30,984 bases of DNA from positions 1-30,984 of the forward strand of contig NCBD01000001.1 of assembly GCA_002255315.1 (NCBI GenBank), read 5' to 3'. How positions within the stretch are numbered: the first letter of the stretch is position 1; the number at the start of each line of letters is the position of its first letter. This DNA is from Actinobacteria bacterium 21-64-8 (GTDB lineage Bacteria; Actinomycetota; Acidimicrobiia; Acidimicrobiales; RAAP-2). The notes under the pieces are model-generated. The model had not been told where the DNA came from. It worked only from the letters and a program-made list of their open reading frames with translations, and did not search any database. Shown here piece by piece: positions 1-6,578 of the stretch. The translations under genes were made by a program, and so were the position numbers.

Positions 1-1350
1 ACCAAGTTCGGAATCGCGAGAGACCGCGACGGTGCCTTCGAGTTCGTCGACGACTTGGGCGACGATGGAAAGCCCGAGGCCCGAACCGGGGAGCGAACGC
101 GCGCTGGGCGAGCGCCAGAATCGGTCGAAGATGAAGGGCTGTTCGTCGTCAGTAATCCCCGGACCAGAGTCGCTCACGGTTACCACGCCCTCGCGCGACG
201 TGACCTTAATGCGACCATTGCGAGGTGTGAATTTCACCGCGTTGGTCAAAAGGTTCGAGACGGCGCGCACCAGACGATCGCGTCGCCCGAGCACGTAGGA
301 GGTCTCGAGTTCCACCTCGATCGTGATGTCACTGAGTCGCGCGTACGTGCGCGCGGTCTCGACGCACTCTTCCACGCAGTCATCGAGGCGAAGCTCTTCG
401 ACCGGCCCCTCGGAGCGTTCCCCGCGCGAGAGTTCGCCAAGGTCGGTGACGAGTGCGGCGAGTTCGTCGACCTGAGTGATCATGTCGTCGGTAATTTGGC
501 GCACTTCATCTTCACTGAGACGCGACGAGCGCGAGAGCACCTGGGCGTTGGTGCGCAGCGAGGTGAGGGGAGTGCGCAGTTCGTGACTCGCGTCGAGAAC
601 GAGTTGGCGCTGGAGCGTTTGGCTGTTTTCGACGCTGCGCAGGAGTCGATTAAAGACCCTGCGGAGCCGCCCCAGTTCGTCGGCGTCACCTTCACTTAAT
701 CGATACTGCAAATCGTTGGTTTCGGCGACGGTCTCAATTTCGTTGGTGACCTCTTCGAGAGGGTGCAGAGCTTGACGGGCGAGAAAGAGCCCCAGGGCGA
801 GAGCGAGCAAGAGTCCACCGGCGGCGACCAACAGCAGTGTGGCGACCAAGTGGTGGAGCTCGTTGATCTGACCGGTGATGTCGACAATAAAGAGTTGGGC
901 CGACGTGGTGGCAATCTGGCAGATGCCGTTGCCGGTGGGACAGCTCACGAGCGAGTTCGCGGGCAGCGCAATGAGCAGTTCACGGTAGCTCTGCGTGCCG
1001 ATGGTGATGGTGCGCAGGACTTGGGTCGTTGACTTACCTTTGGCAATCTGGAGAATCGTCTGGTCGATGGGCACCTTCGACGTGGGCTGGGTGGTGCCGT
1101 TCGGTAAGACGATTTCAAAGTACGAGCCCGTGACCCGCGCGCCTTCGTCGGAGTTGACGTCGGGGTTATTTGGCCCCGTGGGCGTCGACCCTGGCGCGAC
1201 GTGGGCGTTGTAGGAGTTTTGGATGAGCGACTCGTCCACGGAGTGCATGAGAGCGTTGCGCGTCGTAATGAATGAGGCGAGACAGGCGAGTACGACCGCG
1301 ATTGCCGCGGCGGCCACGGTGGCGGAGATGACGCGCGAGCGAAAGGTCAC
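1..1350 (-). CDS. Two-component sensor histidine kinase, HAMP type (C-terminus cut by window edge)
   Basis: Membrane sensor kinase expected to autophosphorylate and signal to the response regulator encoded just upstream. Reading from GTG at 1350 there are 450 codons without a stop, and the frame is still open at base 1. In order: a membrane segment at about residues 8-28, an extracytoplasmic loop of about 135 residues, a second membrane segment at about 165-190, a HAMP region to about 243, the H-box (SHELRTPL, phospho-acceptor His256), the N-box (NLLTNAVKF), the G1 box (SDSGPGI), the F region (FDRFWR) and the G2 box (GSGLGLSIV). Only the last few residues are missing. GTG overlaps the regulator stop by 3 nt (GTGA), so the pair is probably translationally coupled. 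The general layout matches MprB/PrrB-like actinobacterial kinases. The extracytoplasmic loop has two Cys (137 and 144) and no recognisable ligand domain, so the stimulus is unknown. Confidence 0.93.
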   Translation of the reverse strand, partial: MTFRSRVISATVAAAAIAVVLACLASFITTRNALMHSVDESLIQNSYNAHVAPGSTPTGPNNPDVNSDEGARVTGSYFEIVLPNGTTQPTSKVPIDQTILQIAKGKSTTQVLRTITIGTQSYRELLIALPANSLVSCPTGNGICQIATTSAQLFIVDITGQINELHHLVATLLLVAAGGLLLALALGLFLARQALHPLEEVTNEIETVAETNDLQYRLSEGDADELGRLRRVFNRLLRSVENSQTLQRQLVLDASHELRTPLTSLRTNAQVLSRSSRLSEDEVRQITDDMITQVDELAALVTDLGELSRGERSEGPVEELRLDDCVEECVETARTYARLSDITIEVELETSYVLGRRDRLVRAVSNLLTNAVKFTPRNGRIKVTSREGVVTVSDSGPGITDDEQPFIFDRFWRSPSARSLPGSGLGLSIVAQVVDELEGTVAVSRDSELG

Positions 1351-2045
1351 GAGGTGCGAAGGGCGTACCCCACGCCGCGCACCGTTTGAATCAACCGCGT
1401 CTCGCCGCCCTCTTCGAGCTTGCGACGCAGGTAGCCGATGTAGACCGCGAGTGAGTTGGTGCCTGAATCAAAGTTGTAACCCCACACCAGATCCAAAATC
1501 TGGTCGCGGGTCAACACTTGGCGAGGGTGCTGCAAGAACAACTCCATGAGGTCAAACTCAATTTTCGTCAGATCTACCCGGCGCGGGCCGCGAGAGACCT
1601 CGCGAGTTTGGGGGTTGAGCGACAGGTCCTCAAAGCGCAAGACGGAGCCGTCTGACTCGGCGGCGTTGTGTCGACGCAGCAGTGCCCGTAGGCGGGCTAA
1701 GAGTTCGGCGAGGTCAAAGGGCTTGACGAGGTAGTCGTCGGCGCCGACGTCGAGACCCTCCACGCGATCGTTCACGGCGTCGCGGGCGGTCAACATCAAT
1801 ATCGGCGTCGTGTCGCCCGATCGTCGAATTCGCCGGCAGATCTCGAGTCCATCAATATCGGGCAGTTGCAGGTCGAGCACGATCGCGTCGGGCGCACGCA
1901 GTTGCACCGCTCGCAACGCACTCGTTCCGTCATCAAAGAGTTCGACGTCGTAGTTTTCCATGCGCAGGGCCCGCCCGAGCGAGGTGCGAATGGCGGCGTC
2001 GTCGTCAACAATCGCGATGTAGGGGTTATTCGCGGCAGTCGTCAC
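1347..2045 (-). CDS. OmpR/PhoB-family response regulator
   Basis: DNA-binding response regulator of 232 residues, the usual length. The receiver domain (about 8-120) has the acidic pocket D14/D15, phospho-acceptor D58 in the VLDLQLPDIDG stretch, T86 of the LTAR motif and K108 of the VKPF motif. The winged-helix Trans_reg_C domain (about 135-230) has the typical end with YLRRKLEEGG and the VRGVGYAL wing. Start is GTG at 2045; a weak purine stretch (GAGAAAG) lies about ten bases upstream. It is the first gene of a pair with the histidine kinase. It resembles MprA/PrrA/TcrA-type regulators, but sequence alone does not say which, so no symbol is given. Target genes are unknown. Confidence 0.95.
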   Translation of the reverse strand: MTTAANNPYIAIVDDDAAIRTSLGRALRMENYDVELFDDGTSALRAVQLRAPDAIVLDLQLPDIDGLEICRRIRRSGDTTPILMLTARDAVNDRVEGLDVGADDYLVKPFDLAELLARLRALLRRHNAAESDGSVLRFEDLSLNPQTREVSRGPRRVDLTKIEFDLMELFLQHPRQVLTRDQILDLVWGYNFDSGTNSLAVYIGYLRRKLEEGGETRLIQTVRGVGYALRTS

Positions 2046-2149
2046 GGTAGGACTTTCTCAGGCTGGTCGGTAAGGCTCTAGTGTTGCTGTTTGGCATTAA
2101 GCGTCACCAGACATTCTCTAAGAATCTACGAAGATTGTCGAATTGGCGA

Positions 2150-2225
2150 TGGCGGGTAGTTCAATTGGCAGAACGGCGGACTTTGAATCCGTAGGTTGGA
2201 GGTTCGAGCCCTCCCCCGCCAGCCA
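2150..2225 (+). tRNA. tRNA-Gln (UUG)
   Basis: A full cloverleaf can be drawn by hand. The 7-bp acceptor stem is 2150-2156 with 2215-2221. The D-stem is GTTC/GAAC with a GG-containing loop. The anticodon stem is GCGGA/TCCGT with loop CTTTGAA, giving anticodon TTG. The variable loop is 5 nt and the T-stem is GGAGG/CCTCC with loop TTCGAGC. The discriminator is G2222, as usual for glutamine tRNAs, and CCA is encoded at 2223-2225. It stands alone, facing the hydrolase gene. A TTGGCA at 2091-2096 could be a -35 box, but no convincing -10 follows at the right distance. Confidence 0.95.
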
Positions 2226-2233
2226 CCAGTACT

Positions 2234-2256
2234 GACTAGTCCTTCACTGACTAGTC
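2234..2256. terminator. Candidate bidirectional hairpin between tRNA-Gln and hydrolase
   Basis: The 8-bp palindrome GACTAGTC occurs twice, at 2234-2241 and 2249-2256, separated by 7 nt. Being self-complementary, the two copies can pair into an 8-bp stem with a 7-nt loop on either strand. The repeat extends to a 12-bp direct repeat (ACTGACTAGTCC at 2231-2242 and 2246-2257). It lies where the tRNA and the convergent hydrolase end and includes the hydrolase stop codon. There is no T-tract, so this is not a classical intrinsic terminator; the role is inferred from position. Confidence 0.4.
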
Positions 2257-3141
2257 CAGCACGAGGCGCGCCAGGAGCGCCGCCATCTCGAGCGGCTGGT
2301 CGCCCTGGATGGAGTGACCGCTGCGGGCGACGTGCACGACGCGCGCCTCGGGGGCCACCTCGAGCAGTTTGGCCTCGTCTTCGTCGTCGACCACCGAACC
2401 CGGTCCCATCGCGCGCAACAAGGTGACGGGCATCGAAAGCTCGCCGATCGTCGCCCACAGGTCGCCGGCGTCGGGTGCGCTGAGGGGCGAGGGCGCGTGT
2501 TGCTGGTGGCGCCAGACCCAGGTGCCGTCGTCGCGCTGAATGGCGTTGTGCAAAATGCCGCGGCGAAGCGACGAGACCGAACGCGTGGGGTTGTGTTCGA
2601 CCGTGCGCGCGAGCAACGCCTCAAAGTTGTCGAAGGTTTTGGGACCGTTGACGAAGTCGGTGATGTGGCGAGCCTTGTCGGCGTTCACGCCCGGCGTGAT
2701 GTCGACGAGCGTTAGCGACTTCACGAGGTCGGGCCGCTCGGCGGCGACCAGAATCGAGCACAGCCCCCCGAGCGACATTCCCACGAGCGGTAACGGTTGG
2801 CTGAGGAACTGTTCGAGGGCGCGGACGAGATCGCGCGCGTGGCTCACGATGCCTGAAGGCGGATAGGGCGACGCGTCGGAGTGGCCGTGGCCGGGCAGGT
2901 CGAGGGCCAGCAGCGGCCGCTCGAGGGCCAGGGCCACGGTGTCAAAGGTGTGGGCGTTCTGGGCCCCGCCGTGAATAAGGACCAGCTCGGGCGCCCCCTC
3001 GCCCCAGCGCAGACCACTAAGTTGGCGCAGTCCGTCGACCGCGACAAAGAAGCGCTCGACGTGGGGCGCACCAACCTGCAGGCCCCACTCGTCAATATTT
3101 TCGTGAAAGAGCGCGAACTCGTCGTAGTCAACGTGAGCCAT
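2251..3141 (-). CDS. Alpha/beta hydrolase fold protein
   Basis: Soluble alpha/beta hydrolase of about 296 residues, no signal peptide; substrate not predictable. Numbered from ATG 3141: an oxyanion-side HGG motif near 57-59, the nucleophile elbow GMSLGG with Ser123, a likely acid in the DDEDE run near 252-256, and the catalytic His in GHSIQGDQP at about 276. The order Ser-Asp-His is canonical. I chose ATG 3141 because the hexamer TACGAT lies 7 nt upstream, the same arrangement seen at other starts here; an in-frame ATG at 3150 is the alternative. It is transcribed divergently from glmU with a gap of only about 38 nt and converges on tRNA-Gln. The housekeeping neighbours give no clue to its substrate. 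Confidence 0.9.
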   Translation of the reverse strand: MAHVDYDEFALFHENIDEWGLQVGAPHVERFFVAVDGLRQLSGLRWGEGAPELVLIHGGAQNAHTFDTVALALERPLLALDLPGHGHSDASPYPPSGIVSHARDLVRALEQFLSQPLPLVGMSLGGLCSILVAAERPDLVKSLTLVDITPGVNADKARHITDFVNGPKTFDNFEALLARTVEHNPTRSVSSLRRGILHNAIQRDDGTWVWRHQQHAPSPLSAPDAGDLWATIGELSMPVTLLRAMGPGSVVDDEDEAKLLEVAPEARVVHVARSGHSIQGDQPLEMAALLARLVLD

Positions 3142-3154
3142 AACTCGCATCGTA
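3142..3154 (-). promoter_or_regulatory. Putative -10 box of a leaderless hydrolase transcript
   Basis: On the minus strand TACGAT (3154-3149) is followed by 7 nt and then the ATG at 3141. A -10 box this close to a start codon predicts transcription starting at or next to the start codon. No Shine-Dalgarno sequence is visible. The -35 region is not recognisable. Confidence 0.4.
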
Positions 3155-3166
3155 GAAGATGGCTGC

Positions 3167-3182
3167 TAGAGATAACAGGGTG
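3167..3182 (+). promoter_or_regulatory. Possible -10 box before glmU GTG start
   Basis: TAGAGA (3167-3172) lies 7 nt before GTG 3180. It matches the -10 consensus less well than the others in this window, because its last base is A rather than T. If it is real, the hydrolase and glmU are driven by back-to-back promoters inside 38 nt. Confidence 0.3.
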
Positions 3183-4271
3183 AGTCGTCCCACCTGTGTC
3201 GTTGTTCTCGCCGCCGGCGAAGGAACGCGAATGCGTTCGTCGAGACCCAAGCCCCTGCACCACCTCTGTGGGCGTCCGATGGTCTGTTACGTCCTTGACG
3301 CGGTGGGCGTCGACGACGTGCTCGAAACGGTCGTCGTCGTGGGCCACGGCGCGACGTGGATCGAAAAGAGTTTGAGCGAACGAGTGCGACTCGATCAACA
3401 CCTCACCTTCGTCGAACAACGAGAGCAACTCGGCACTGGTCACGCGGTCTCGGTGGCGCTACCCACCATCGACGACGCCATGGGCGACAGTGACGGCGAC
3501 GTCTTGATCGTGCCCGGCGACGCGCCCTTGCTGCGACGCGACACGATTCGCGAACTCCTTGACTTTCACCGCGACCAGGGCGCGGCCCTGACGCTGTTGA
3601 GTGCCACGGTTGGCGATCCCACCGGCTACGGACGCGTGGTGCGCGCGAAGGACGGCTCCGTCGTGCGCGTCGTCGAGGAACGTGACGCCACTCAGGACGA
3701 ACGTCGCCTCGACGAGATCAACACCGCAATCATGGTCGTGCGCCAAAGCCTCCTCGGCCCGGCGCTTCGTCGCGTGGGGCGACAGAACGTGCAAAACGAG
3801 TACTACCTGACCGATCTCGTGGGCGTCTTGCACGACGCGGGACACTTGACCCTTGCTCTCGCCCTGCGTGACGCGAGCGACGCGCAGGGCGTCAACGATC
3901 GCGTCCAGCTCGCCGCCGCCGAAACCGTCCTTCGTCAACGCGTCAACGCGTCGTGGATGGCCCGCGGGGTGACGATGTGGGATCCCGCCCACACGTACCT
4001 CGACGTCGACGTGGAACTGGCCGCCGAAGTCTCGCTGCTGCCGGGCACGGTACTAAGGGGCCACTGCGTCATCGCGCGTGGCGCCCAGATCGGTCCCCAC
4101 GCGCAGTTAAGTGACGTGCGGGTGGGCGAGAACGCGAAAGTCGCCATGGTGGAGGCGACGAACTGCGTTATCGAAAACGACGCGGTCGTGTCGTCGTTCG
4201 TCGTACTCGACGCGGGCGCGCGCGTCGAGGCCGGTGAGTTCGTCGAGCCCTTTACCCGTCGCAGCCTCTAA
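3180..4271 (+). CDS. glmU: GlmU-type N-acetylglucosamine-1-phosphate uridylyltransferase, short C-terminus
   Basis: Makes UDP-GlcNAc for peptidoglycan. The N-terminal nucleotidyltransferase domain is intact: the glycine-rich loop LAAGEGTRMRSSRPKP at about 11-25, QLGTGHA at about 83-89, the PGDAPLL metal-binding Asp near 114, and NEYYLTD at about 206-212. A left-handed beta-helix begins near residue 260. The protein is only 363 residues (370 from the in-frame ATG 3159), against roughly 450-490 for bifunctional GlmU. It ends at about the point where the helix segment carrying the acetyltransferase catalytic His would begin. The next 31 nt hold only the prs start region, so the missing half is not present nearby in another frame. 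Uridylylation should work; glucosamine-1-phosphate acetylation probably does not occur on this chain. GTG 3180 is preferred because it matches where family members begin. Confidence 0.88.
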   Translation: MSRPTCVVVLAAGEGTRMRSSRPKPLHHLCGRPMVCYVLDAVGVDDVLETVVVVGHGATWIEKSLSERVRLDQHLTFVEQREQLGTGHAVSVALPTIDDAMGDSDGDVLIVPGDAPLLRRDTIRELLDFHRDQGAALTLLSATVGDPTGYGRVVRAKDGSVVRVVEERDATQDERRLDEINTAIMVVRQSLLGPALRRVGRQNVQNEYYLTDLVGVLHDAGHLTLALALRDASDAQGVNDRVQLAAAETVLRQRVNASWMARGVTMWDPAHTYLDVDVELAAEVSLLPGTVLRGHCVIARGAQIGPHAQLSDVRVGENAKVAMVEATNCVIENDAVVSSFVVLDAGARVEAGEFVEPFTRRSL

Positions 4272-4290
4272 GGGCCCGCACGAGAACCTG

Positions 4291-4305
4291 TACGCTGGCG
4301 CCGTG
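4291..4305 (+). promoter_or_regulatory. Putative -10 box of a leaderless prs transcript
   Basis: TACGCT (4291-4296), six bases (GGCGCC), then the prs GTG at 4303. There is no Shine-Dalgarno sequence, and the box sits in the 31-nt gap after the glmU stop. It may provide a second promoter inside the run. Confidence 0.4.
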
Positions 4306-5277
4306 GAGTCTCTCGCGAAGCGTCGTCTCGTCATCGTGACGGGGCGGTGCCACCCCGCGTTGGCCGAACGCATCGCTGACAAATTGGGGGTCGTCCTCAC
4401 CCAGGCGAACGTGCGTGAGTTCGCCAACGGCGAGATTCATTGCCGCTTTGACACGTCGATTCGTGGCGCGCACGTCTTTATTGTCCAGACCCACGCGACG
4501 CCGGTGAACGACGCCGTGATGGAGCAACTCATCATGATTGACGCCGCCAAGCGCGCCTCGGCGAAGAGCATCACCGCGGTCATACCCAACTTTGGCTACG
4601 CGCGCCAAGATCGCAAGTCGGCTGGCCGCGAGCCCATCACCGCAAAACTCATCGCCGACATGCTCCAAACCGCCGGCGCCAACCGCGTGCTGTCGGTCGA
4701 CTTTCACTCCGGTCAGATTCAGGGCTTCTTCGACATCCCCGTTGACCACTTGGTCGCCGCGCCCGTGCTCGAGGACTACCTCAAGTCCAACGCCAATCCG
4801 CACGAACTCGTGGTCGTCGCCCCCGACGCCGGACGCGTGAAGGTCGCTGAGCGCTACGCCCAGCACCTGGGCTGTGATTTGGCGCTCGTGCACAAGACGC
4901 GCCCGCACCACAGCGCCAACGTCGCCGAAGCGCGACACATCGTTGGTGACGTGTCGGGTCGACACTGTGTCTTGATCGACGACATGATCGACACCGCGGG
5001 CACCATCGTGGCGGCCTGTGATTTGTTAAAGGCGCACGGGGCCGAAGAGATTTGGGTGATGGCCACGCACGCCGTCTTCTCGCCCCCGGCCGTCGAGCGA
5101 CTCTTTAACGCGCCCGTGTCGCGCGTCATCGTCACCGATACCTTGCCCCTCGGACCCGAGAAGCGCTTTGAAAAACTGGAAATTCTCTCGATTGCGCCCA
5201 TCGTGGCCAACGCCATTTCCGCGATCTTTGAAGACTCGTCGGTCTCGGACATCTTTGGTGGCGAGAACCTGCTCTAG
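4303..5277 (+). CDS. prs: Ribose-phosphate pyrophosphokinase (PRPP synthetase)
   Basis: Makes PRPP from ribose-5-phosphate and ATP for nucleotide, His and Trp synthesis. From GTG 4303 it is 324 residues, close to the family norm of 310-326. Visible motifs: the FANGEIHCRF segment near 40, the flexible catalytic loop with YARQDRKSAGREPI at about 100-113, the HSGQIQGFFD segment near 135 (ATP/PRPP site), and the PRPP-binding signature LIDDMIDTAGT near 224-234. The open frame extends back to 4111 inside glmU, but that part has the character of an overlapping shadow and family homology starts at the GTG. It follows glmU and precedes rplY, an order known in actinobacteria. Confidence 0.95.
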   Translation: MESLAKRRLVIVTGRCHPALAERIADKLGVVLTQANVREFANGEIHCRFDTSIRGAHVFIVQTHATPVNDAVMEQLIMIDAAKRASAKSITAVIPNFGYARQDRKSAGREPITAKLIADMLQTAGANRVLSVDFHSGQIQGFFDIPVDHLVAAPVLEDYLKSNANPHELVVVAPDAGRVKVAERYAQHLGCDLALVHKTRPHHSANVAEARHIVGDVSGRHCVLIDDMIDTAGTIVAACDLLKAHGAEEIWVMATHAVFSPPAVERLFNAPVSRVIVTDTLPLGPEKRFEKLEILSIAPIVANAISAIFEDSSVSDIFGGENLL

Positions 5278-5364
5278 CCCCGCCGGGCGCCGAGCGCTCA
5301 TTGGCTAGACTTTTAACCCTGTGCGTCGCCCCAGGGCCGCCAGCGATTCTCTAGAGGAGTAGTC

Positions 5365-5961
5365 ATGTCTCAAGTCACTTTGCACGCGTCCACGAAGCGA
5401 CCCGAGGGCTCCGCGAACGCGCGACGCCTGCGCCTGGCGGGATCGATTCCCGGCGTCATCTACGGCGACGGCGTCGCCCCCGTGCCGGTCTCGGTGAATG
5501 CGAAGGACTTTCGCACCGCCGTCTCGGGCGATCAGGGTCTGAACTCGCTCATTACCCTCGACGCCGACGGCACGACCTTCACCGTGATGGCTCGTGAGAT
5601 TCAGCGCCACCCGGTGCGCGGCACGGTCGCCCACGTTGACTTTCAAGTGGTTGACCCCAACAAGCCAGTCGTCGCCGAGGTGCCCTTGCACATGATTGGT
5701 GACGCCATTGAGGTTCGTCACGCCGACTGGGAAGTCGACCAGCAGATGTTCAGCCTCGAGATCAGAACTCGCCCGGACCAGATTCCGAACTTCATCAACG
5801 TCGACATTTCGGAGTTGCGCGCTGGTCACACCATTCGCGTCAGCGACCTGTTGCTGCCCGAGGGCGTCGTCGCGGCGGCTGACCCGGCGGTCGCGGTCGT
5901 GGCCACGCACGCCGGACGTGCCGCCAAGGCGACCGCTGGCCCTGACGCCGCTTCGGCCTAA
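5365..5961 (+). CDS. rplY: 50S ribosomal protein bL25, CTC (long) form
   Basis: Binds 5S rRNA in the large subunit. At 198 residues this is the long CTC/TL5 form: an N-terminal 5S-binding domain (about 1-95, with RLRLAGSIPGVIYG and the REIQRHPVRG stretch) and a C-terminal beta domain (about 98-185) ending in an Ala-rich tail. The start is secure: ATG 5365 is preceded by AGAGGAG (5353-5359) at 5 nt, among the best ribosome binding sites in this window. The 87-nt gap after prs contains TAGACT near 5304-5309, a possible -10 box, so rplY may have its own promoter and a roughly 50-nt leader. It is followed directly by pth. Confidence 0.95.
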   Translation: MSQVTLHASTKRPEGSANARRLRLAGSIPGVIYGDGVAPVPVSVNAKDFRTAVSGDQGLNSLITLDADGTTFTVMAREIQRHPVRGTVAHVDFQVVDPNKPVVAEVPLHMIGDAIEVRHADWEVDQQMFSLEIRTRPDQIPNFINVDISELRAGHTIRVSDLLLPEGVVAAADPAVAVVATHAGRAAKATAGPDAASA

Positions 5962-6011
5962 GCCCCGTGGCGCTTCGTCGCGCCCGCGAGGAGCGTCGAG
6001 GGACCTCGAGC

Positions 6012-6578
6012 GTGTGGCTGCTCGTTGGACTCGCGAACCCCGGCGCCCAGTACGAAGGTTCACGCCATAACGTGGGCGGCGACGCGGTGCGCCTGCTCGC
6101 GGAACGCCGTCACGCGACCCTAAGCCTCGAGCGGCGCCAACGCGCGCTGACGGCCTCGGTGTCGACGTCGCGGGGCACGGTCACGCTCGCGGTACCGACG
6201 ACGTTCATGAATGACTCGGGCGAGGCGATGCCCGCGTTGCTGCGGCGCTGCTCGATTGAGGACTTGACGCACTTAGTCGTCGTGCACGACGAACTCGACC
6301 TCGAGCCCGGCCGACTGCAACTACGCGTCGGCGGCGGGCTCGCGGGTCACAACGGACTGCGCTCCATTGCCGCGACGCTCAATACCCAAGAGTTCGCTCG
6401 ACTGCGTATCGGCATTGGCAAACCGCCGACGAAAGAGCAAGGTGCCGACTACGTGCTGCGACGCCCGAGTGGCGCGCGCCGCGAAGCGCTGCGCGAGAAC
6501 GTCGTCGCCGCGACCGACGCGCTCGAGCGTCTGCTCGACGACGGTTTCGAGGAGGCCCAACGTTGGGTGAACGCGTGA
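6012..6578 (+). CDS. pth: Peptidyl-tRNA hydrolase
   Basis: Releases peptides from tRNAs that dropped off the ribosome. The product is 188 residues from GTG 6012, the usual size. Catalytic and binding residues are all visible: the Asn of GLANPG, the catalytic His in SRHNVG, the Asn of TTFMNDSGEA, the Asp in VVHDELDLEPG and the Asn in GHNGLRSI. Start choice: GTG 6012 begins right at the conserved LLVGL strand and has GAGGGA 8 nt upstream. An earlier in-frame GTG at 5967 would add 15 Arg-rich residues unlike the family. The 3' end overlaps the start of mfd, so the two are probably coupled. Confidence 0.94.
   Translation: MWLLVGLANPGAQYEGSRHNVGGDAVRLLAERRHATLSLERRQRALTASVSTSRGTVTLAVPTTFMNDSGEAMPALLRRCSIEDLTHLVVVHDELDLEPGRLQLRVGGGLAGHNGLRSIAATLNTQEFARLRIGIGKPPTKEQGADYVLRRPSGARREALRENVVAATDALERLLDDGFEEAQRWVNA

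Noticed and set aside
2231..2257. 12-bp direct repeat next to tRNA-Gln as a possible integration (att) site
   Set aside because: The copies are 3 nt apart, do not match the tRNA 3' end, and there is no integrase or mobile gene in the window.
4111..4302. Upstream extension of the prs reading frame
   Set aside because: It lies inside glmU, is Arg/Ser-rich, and prs homology begins at GTG 4303.
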